This document shows positions 5,974-12,129 of a stretch of DNA of 12,129 nt, one piece after another (position 1 is the first letter of the stretch; each line of letters opens with the position of its first letter). The stretch is from assembly GCA_005881495.1 (NCBI GenBank), contig VBHI01000141.1, forward strand, positions 1 through 12,129, read 5' to 3'. The translations under genes and the position numbers were made by a program. The DNA is from Chloroflexota bacterium. GTDB taxonomy: Bacteria > Chloroflexota > Ktedonobacteria > Ktedonobacterales > Ktedonobacteraceae. Below the pieces are notes generated by a model. That model ran no database searches. It had not been told where the DNA came from and saw only the letters and a program-made list of their open reading frames with translations.

Positions 5974-6240
5974 ATGACCAGATTCACCCTGAAAAGAAAT
6001 CTCACAAGAATAAATGTAGAAGCAGAGCTTCACTCTGTCCCGTACCCCCTCCCTGACAGCTCATCAGTACTCCAAAACATTACCGAGCGATTTCCTCGCT
6101 ATTCTTCCAAATTAGCGAGCGCCAACAAGCTCATCAATTTCCAGAATATTAGCGAGCGATTTCCTCGCTATTCTTCCAAATTAGCGAGCATCTTCCCTGG
6201 CAGCTCCCCTTCTACCAAATATCAATTCTTGGCAGCTTGA
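5974..6240 (+). CDS. 88-residue small protein with two 23-residue internal repeats
   Basis: Not a family I recognise. ATG 5974 has a perfect AGGAGG (5961-5966) seven bases upstream, among the best ribosome sites in the window. The product has a basic N-terminus ([12 protein letters not shown]), a short linker with [11 protein letters not shown], then two copies of a 16-residue block, [16 protein letters not shown] (34-49) and [16 protein letters not shown] (57-72), at a 23-residue period, and a tail ending KYQFLAA. No signal peptide or membrane segment is seen. Differences between the blocks at DNA level are synonymous at Q and N plus a conservative T/S change, which favours translation. The same DNA also forms alternative TAGCGAG/CTCGCTA hairpins, so a structured repeat or leader RNA is the competing view. 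It lies 103 bases before the carboxylase beta subunit in the same direction. Confidence 0.45.
   Translation: MTRFTLKRNLTRINVEAELHSVPYPLPDSSSVLQNITERFPRYSSKLASANKLINFQNISERFPRYSSKLASIFPGSSPSTKYQFLAA
6080..6189 (+). repeat. Two 41-bp direct repeats, 69 bp apart, with nested hairpins
   Basis: Positions 6080-6120 and 6149-6189 differ at one base (TTACCGAG against TTAGCGAG). Looser similarity extends left to 6058 and 6128 (AGCTCATCA). Each copy holds CTCGCTA followed 11 bases later by TAGCGAG. Copy 2 also has an intact upstream TAGCGAG (6150-6156), so CTCGCTA (6164-6170) can pair either way. In copy 1 the upstream arm carries the mismatch. Confidence 0.85.
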
Positions 6241-6343
6241 CGCTCCTCCGCACACAGTGCTATGCTGCAAACACAGAGCGCGCGGCACAGAGTCGCGCCC
6301 TCATACCATTAACAACGCTATCGAGAGAATGGATTGCACAGAT

Positions 6344-7951
6344 ATGGGCATCATCGAAACCCACATAGACCGCCAAAGCATCGAATATCAAGAGAATGTA
6401 CGCTATTTTCAGCAACAGCTTGATCTACTTCGCCAACGTATACAACTGGTACAGCAAGGAGGAGGGGAAGACGCTGTCGCGAAACATCGCCAACGCAATA
6501 AATTACTCGCGCGTGAGCGCATTAACCTGCTCTGCGACCCCAATACACCCTTCCTGGAACTAAGCCCCCTGGCAGCCTGGGATATGTACGACAATGAATC
6601 ACCAGCGGCAGGGATTGTCACAGGCATTGGACTGGTGGAAGGACAGGAGTGTATGATCGTCGCCAACGATGCAACTGTCAAAGGCGGTACATACAATCCA
6701 ATGACGGTGAAGAAACATTTACGTGCTCAGGAGATCGCTGAACAGAACCACCTACCCTGTATCTACCTGGTCGATTCGGGGGGTGCCTTTCTGCCTTTGC
6801 AGGCCGATGTGTTTCCTGACCGCGACCACTTTGGCCGCATCTTCTACAATCAGGCACGTATGTCTAGCCAACGCATTCCACAAATTGCCGCGGTGATGGG
6901 CTCCTGCACTGCGGGAGGGGCCTACGTTCCGGCAATGAGCGATGAAACAGTGATTGTACGAGGCAATGGCACTATTTTCCTGGGCGGGCCACCACTGGTA
7001 AAAGCCGCGACCGGCGAAGAGGTGACGGCAGAAGAACTCGGCGGAGCCGATGTGCATAGCCGCACTTCAGGCGTTACCGATCACTATGCCCTGAATGATG
7101 AACATGCCCTGGCAATTTGCCGCAGTATCGTTTCTCATCTCAACTGCCGCAAATATATTCCCTGGAATATTGCCGAACCAGAACCACCTCTCTATGAGCC
7201 TGACGAATTATATGGCATCGTCCCGGTAGATAATCGCAAGAGCTACGACGTTAGAGAGGTAATTGCCCGCATTGTTGATGGAACCAGGTTTCACGAATTT
7301 AAAGCACTCTACGGCACTACCCTCATCTGCGGTTTCGCTAGAATCATGGGGTATCCGGTGGGGATTATTGCCAATAATGGTATCCTCTTCTCGGAAAGCG
7401 CCCTGAAGGCAACGCACTTCATCGAATTATGCGCACAACGGCAGACGCCTCTCATCTTTTTACAAAATATCACAGGTTTTATGGTTGGTCGCCAGTATGA
7501 GAACGGCGGCATAGCCAAGGACGGAGCAAAAATGGTTATGGCCGTTGCCAACGCTCCAGTACCGCGCTTCACTGTTATAATAGGCGGCTCGTTCGGCGCA
7601 GGCAACTATGGCATGTGCGGGCGCGCCTATTCCCCACGCCAATTGTGGATGTGGCCAAATGCTCGGATCTCAGTGATGGGCGGCGAACAGGCTGCCAGTG
7701 TACTGGCAACAGTGCGTCAGGAAGGACTGGCTACCCGCGGGAAAAAGATGAGTGAGGAGGAAGAGGCCGCTTTCAAACAACCCATTCTCGATAAGTATGA
7801 GACTGAAGGCAATCCCTACTACAGCACGGCCCGTCTCTGGGATGATGGTATTATTGATCCTCGGGATACACGCACCGTGCTTGCGCTGGGCATTGCAGCG
7901 TCGCTCAATGCGCCAACGCCTGACACACCGTTTGGCGTTTTCAGAATGTAG
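6344..7951 (+). CDS. liuB: 3-methylcrotonyl-CoA carboxylase, carboxyltransferase (beta) subunit
   Basis: Transfers the carboxyl group from carboxybiotin to 3-methylcrotonyl-CoA to give 3-methylglutaconyl-CoA in leucine degradation; it works in a complex with the biotin-bearing alpha subunit. 535 residues, the usual size for MCC beta. Family blocks: [13 protein letters not shown] (48-60), [14 protein letters not shown] (69-82), [20 protein letters not shown] (108-127), VDSGGAFLP (143-151), [16 protein letters not shown] (186-201), [17 protein letters not shown] (233-249), NNGILF (344-349), [10 protein letters not shown] (373-382), [16 protein letters not shown] (414-429), [15 protein letters not shown] (437-451) and the C-terminal FGVFRM. 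Both crotonase-like acyl-CoA and carboxybiotin subdomains are complete. ATG 6344 is chosen because [15 protein letters not shown] aligns with the start of known MCC beta chains. ATG 6329 and 6257 are in frame, and none has a strong ribosome site. Propionyl- or geranyl-CoA carboxylase is less likely given the liuC-type neighbour. Confidence 0.92.
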   Translation: MGIIETHIDRQSIEYQENVRYFQQQLDLLRQRIQLVQQGGGEDAVAKHRQRNKLLARERINLLCDPNTPFLELSPLAAWDMYDNESPAAGIVTGIGLVEGQECMIVANDATVKGGTYNPMTVKKHLRAQEIAEQNHLPCIYLVDSGGAFLPLQADVFPDRDHFGRIFYNQARMSSQRIPQIAAVMGSCTAGGAYVPAMSDETVIVRGNGTIFLGGPPLVKAATGEEVTAEELGGADVHSRTSGVTDHYALNDEHALAICRSIVSHLNCRKYIPWNIAEPEPPLYEPDELYGIVPVDNRKSYDVREVIARIVDGTRFHEFKALYGTTLICGFARIMGYPVGIIANNGILFSESALKATHFIELCAQRQTPLIFLQNITGFMVGRQYENGGIAKDGAKMVMAVANAPVPRFTVIIGGSFGAGNYGMCGRAYSPRQLWMWPNARISVMGGEQAASVLATVRQEGLATRGKKMSEEEEAAFKQPILDKYETEGNPYYSTARLWDDGIIDPRDTRTVLALGIAASLNAPTPDTPFGVFRM

Positions 7952-7961
7952 CATAGTTTCC

Positions 7962-7990
7962 TTGCGGCTTCATCCAACTGCTTGTATAGT
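7962..7990 (+). promoter_or_regulatory. Possible internal promoter before the hydratase gene
   Basis: TTGCGG (7962-7967) and TATAGT (7985-7990) are separated by 17 bases, about 42 bases before ATG 8033, in the 81-base gap after liuB. It would let the hydratase and downstream genes be transcribed separately from liuB. The -35 is only a partial match. Confidence 0.4.
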
Positions 7991-8032
7991 ACAATAACAG
8001 AAAAAGATATATATCTGAAAAGGGCATGAACA

Positions 8033-8821
8033 ATGTCATATACACACATAACTATCGAGCGCAGTTTTCAAGACAGGGTTGCCACTGTCACAATGAACCG
8101 AGCAGAAGTGCATAACGCCTTTAATGCGCAACTGATTCAGGACTTACAGGCAGCTTTTATTGATCTCTCTACTGATGAGAAACTCCATGCCGTTGTTCTT
8201 ACTGGTGACGGACCATCATTTAGCGCAGGTGCAGACCTCAGTATGATGAAAGCCTCGGCAACATTCAGCCACGAACAAAACCTGAGCGATTCACTGCACC
8301 TGGCAGACCTCTTCGACACGATCAATCGCTGCCCCTGTCCAGTTGTAGCTCGTGTCAACGGTACAGCAATGGGTGGCGGGGCAGGTTTAATCTCTGTTTG
8401 CGATATCGTCATTGCCGCAGAGAGCGCTCGCCTGGCCTTTAGCGAAGTGAAGCTGGGGATAGCACCCGCCGTTATTTCGCCTTACGTTGTACGTAAAATA
8501 GGCGAGACCCATGCTCGTGTCTTATTTGTGACAGGGGAACGCTTCAGCGCAACTCGAGGTCGCGAGATTGGTCTTGTACATACCGTGGTACCCCTGGAAG
8601 AGCTTGACGCTGCCATTGAGAAAACCCTGCGAGAATTGCTGAGCAGCGGACCACATGCCCTACGTGCTTGCAAAACACTGGCTCTAAATGTCGGACATAT
8701 GGAGCGTGAGACGGCTCGAAAATATACCGCTGAAACAATTGCTGCCCTACGTGTAAGCGCTGAAGGTCAGGAAGGGCTACGCTCATTCCTTGAGAAGCGA
8801 AAACCCAACTGGGTGCTGTAA
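8033..8821 (+). CDS. liuC: Methylglutaconyl-CoA hydratase-type enoyl-CoA hydratase
   Basis: A 262-residue crotonase-fold enzyme, expected to hydrate 3-methylglutaconyl-CoA to HMG-CoA, directly after the carboxylase step. Oxyanion-hole elements are SAGADLSMMK (64-73) and GTAMGGGAG (110-118). The segment FSEVKLGIAPAVISPYVVRKIG (136-157) is the signature that separates LiuC-like enzymes from general enoyl-CoA hydratases, where GAGGTQRL would follow. The catalytic glutamate equal to rat Glu164 is present (E138). The Glu144 position is glycine (G118 in GGGAGL), which I recall as usual in this subgroup. The C-terminal EGLRSFLEKRKPNW closes the family fold at full length. ATG 8033 follows AAAAGGG at about nine bases. 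It sits between the two carboxylase subunits, which fixes its likely role. Another acyl-CoA hydratase role is possible. Confidence 0.87.
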   Translation: MSYTHITIERSFQDRVATVTMNRAEVHNAFNAQLIQDLQAAFIDLSTDEKLHAVVLTGDGPSFSAGADLSMMKASATFSHEQNLSDSLHLADLFDTINRCPCPVVARVNGTAMGGGAGLISVCDIVIAAESARLAFSEVKLGIAPAVISPYVVRKIGETHARVLFVTGERFSATRGREIGLVHTVVPLEELDAAIEKTLRELLSSGPHALRACKTLALNVGHMERETARKYTAETIAALRVSAEGQEGLRSFLEKRKPNWVL

Positions 8822-8842
8822 TTTGAAATCCATCCCTGCTGG

Positions 8843-9050
8843 TCCGTAGGGGCATCCCTTGGGACGCCCGCCAGCTTCTTTACAGAGATACTTATCCGTA
8901 GGGGCATCCCTTGGGGTGCCCGCCAGCTTCTTTACAGAGATACTTGTCCGTAGGGGCATCCCTTGGGGTGCCCGCTAGCTTCTTTACAGGGATACTTGTC
9001 CGTAGGGGCATCCCTTGGGGTGCCCGCTAGCTTCTTTACAGAGATGCAAG
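8843..9050 (+). repeat. Four tandem 52-bp hairpin repeats between liuC and liuD
   Basis: Units start at 8843, 8895, 8947 and 8999, each opening TCCGTAGGGGCATCCCTTGG. In units 2-4 GGGCATCCC and GGGGTGCCC, separated by TT, pair over nine positions with one G-U. Unit 1 ends GGGACGCCC with one mismatch. The spacer part (AGCTTCTTTACAGAGATACT) is also conserved. This resembles REP-like hairpins scattered in Chloroflexi genomes, here amplified head to tail. It fills nearly all the 236-base gap and ends seven bases before ATG 9058. Confidence 0.93.
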
Positions 9051-9057
9051 GAAGAAA

Positions 9058-11127
<2,070 letters not shown>

Positions 11128-11143
11128 GAAAGGATATTTTTCG

Positions 11144-12043
11144 ATGCAAATCGGATTTATTGGTATAGGAGTTATGGGTCGCCCCATGTCTCTCAATCTC
11201 TTAAAGGCAGGACATCACGTCACTATTTTCGCCCGCCACCCTGAAAAACCTGAAGTCCAGGAAGTACTGAATGCCGGGGCCAAATTAGCTCCGTCATCTC
11301 GCGCCGTTGCCATTACTTCTGATATGGTGATCACGATGGTACCAAACTCGGCACAGGTAGAGGAAGTCGTGAACGGCCCACAGGGCATTCTGGAAGGCGC
11401 TCGCAAGGGGCTGGTTATTATTGATATGAGCACAATTGCTCCGAGCACAAGCCGCAAGCTTGCCGAGATTGCAGCTGTACATGGCGCTCATTTTCTAGAC
11501 GCGCCAGTGAGTGGTGGCTCACAGGGAGCGGTAAATGGCACTCTGACGATCATGGTCGGTGGAGAATCTGCGATATTTGAGCAGGCGCGACCGGTACTTG
11601 AAGCAATGGGCAAGAAAGAGAATATTTTCTATGTCGGTCCACACGGAGCAGGAGAGGTGGTGAAGATCGTCAACAACATCCTGTGCGGCGCTATCGCAGC
11701 AGCTATTGCCGAATCTTTTGTGCTGGGGGTCAAAGCGGGAACCGACGTGGAGATGATGGCAAAGATTATTGGAGTGAGCAGTGGTGCAAGCTGGCAACTT
11801 GCTAACCAGTTTCCTTTACGCGCTTTCAATGGTAGTTTTCAGCCTGGTTTTATGACAGATTTACTACATAAAGACTTAGGACTGGCACTCGACCTGGCGG
11901 CTGAGAATCAGACACCTATGGCGATGACTGCACTCGCACGACAAATGTACGAGATGGCGCGAGCCGCAGGCTTTGGGCGGGAAGATTACACGTCGCTGCT
12001 CAAGGTGCTGGAAAAGATGGCGGGCGTTGAGGTCAGAAGCTAG
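11144..12043 (+). CDS. 3-hydroxyisobutyrate dehydrogenase-family beta-hydroxyacid dehydrogenase
   Basis: A 299-residue NAD(P)-dependent enzyme oxidising beta-hydroxyacids, in valine degradation if the substrate is 3-hydroxyisobutyrate. Seen: Rossmann signature GFIGIGVMGRPMSLNLLKAGH (4-24); DAPVSGGSQGA (119-129), the substrate-binding loop; GAGEVVKIVNN (168-178) with catalytic Lys174 and Asn178; and KDLGLALDLA (243-252), closing the active site. The length is typical. The strand after the Rossmann helix ends FARHPEK without an acidic residue, which suits NADP(H), by inference. A longer in-frame start at 11048 overlaps liuD by 80 bases and is rejected: ATG 11144 has GAAAGGA (11127-11133) 10 bases before it and begins at the family's usual point. 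It follows liuD by 16 bases, so co-transcription is likely. Tartronate semialdehyde (2-hydroxy-3-oxopropionate) reductase or a related activity is the main alternative. Confidence 0.85.
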   Translation: MQIGFIGIGVMGRPMSLNLLKAGHHVTIFARHPEKPEVQEVLNAGAKLAPSSRAVAITSDMVITMVPNSAQVEEVVNGPQGILEGARKGLVIIDMSTIAPSTSRKLAEIAAVHGAHFLDAPVSGGSQGAVNGTLTIMVGGESAIFEQARPVLEAMGKKENIFYVGPHGAGEVVKIVNNILCGAIAAAIAESFVLGVKAGTDVEMMAKIIGVSSGASWQLANQFPLRAFNGSFQPGFMTDLLHKDLGLALDLAAENQTPMAMTALARQMYEMARAAGFGREDYTSLLKVLEKMAGVEVRS

Positions 12044-12078
12044 TTTGGAAAGACAGCGGCTCTCGCTATCTTTCCAAA
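12044..12078 (+). terminator. Strong stem-loop immediately after the dehydrogenase stop
   Basis: TTTGGAAAGA (12044-12053) pairs exactly with TCTTTCCAAA (12069-12078). AGCG (12055-12058) pairs with CGCT (12064-12067) inside, leaving one C/A mismatch and a GCTCT loop. It starts at the base after the TAG. No real T-run follows, so it may be a weak terminator or a 3'-end stabiliser. Confidence 0.5.
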
Positions 12079-12121
12079 TCCGCCCTATCTTGTTATTGCA
12101 TAAATGAAAGGATCAGGTTAT

Positions 12122-12129
12122 GTGAAATG
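12122..12129 (+). CDS. Possible start of a further gene, cut by the window end
   Basis: AAAGGA (12107-12112) is well placed for GTG 12122 (nine bases), and ATG 12127 is a less well-spaced alternative. The nearer ATG 12120 is followed at once by TGA. Too little sequence remains to say what it encodes. A close downstream start would mean that the hairpin at 12044-12078 does not fully end the operon. Confidence 0.25.

Noticed and set aside
6241..6343. Starts at 6257 or 6329 for liuB
   Set aside because: Both add residues not found at the start of MCC beta chains and neither has a well-placed ribosome site. 6329 is not fully excluded.
8843..9050. CRISPR array
   Set aside because: The units are contiguous tandem copies with conserved spacer parts, not identical repeats separated by unique spacers, and no cas genes are present.
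12120..12125. ATG 12120 as the start of the next gene
   Set aside because: It is followed immediately by TGA. GTG 12122 or ATG 12127 would be needed.

Overview
The window looks like a piece of a Chloroflexota chromosome, most likely Ktedonobacteria. This rests on several signs together: two F420-type redox proteins, a scrap that begins like the MalT-like LuxR regulators common in that class (MPKPATHTLLWS), REP-like hairpins of the form taggggcatccc-tt-ggggtgccc, and a CTGAGCG/CTTCG-rich dispersed repeat of the kind seen in Chloroflexi. No rRNA or complete tRNA is present to fix the taxon, so this is inference.

The left part (about 1-5500) is a patchwork. A small PPOX/F420-class flavin protein (156-557) is followed by scars: the tail of an IS630-type transposase (559-705), the T-arm and acceptor end of a tRNA (733-757), a MITE-like element bounded by perfect 11-bp inverted repeats (762-941), and a broken N-terminus of a LuxR-type regulator (1101-1275). 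On the minus strand come an LLM-class F420-type oxidoreductase (1281-2162), preceded by a 35-codon ORF whose stop overlaps its start; the C-terminal half of an MFS transporter (2737-3261); an intact ferredoxin-reductase-like FAD/NAD enzyme (3258-4523); and a DUF4013 membrane protein (4845-5507). The reductase, LLM and DUF4013 genes are visibly more GC-rich than the right part.

The right part (about 5900-12129) is a co-directional, mostly intact acyl-CoA catabolic cluster: 3-methylcrotonyl-CoA carboxylase beta subunit (6344-7951), methylglutaconyl-CoA hydratase-type enzyme (8033-8821), biotin-carrying alpha subunit (9058-11127) and a 3-hydroxyisobutyrate dehydrogenase-family enzyme (11144-12043). 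The first three make the middle of the leucine degradation (Liu) pathway, 3-methylcrotonyl-CoA to 3-methylglutaconyl-CoA to HMG-CoA. The fourth suggests a link to valine degradation. Isovaleryl-CoA dehydrogenase and HMG-CoA lyase are not in the window.

Two things stand out in this cluster. A small ORF with a perfect Shine-Dalgarno (5974-6240) lies just upstream and encodes 88 residues with two in-frame 23-residue repeats. The gap between the hydratase and the alpha subunit is filled almost entirely by four tandem 52-bp copies of a hairpin-forming repeat (8843-9050).
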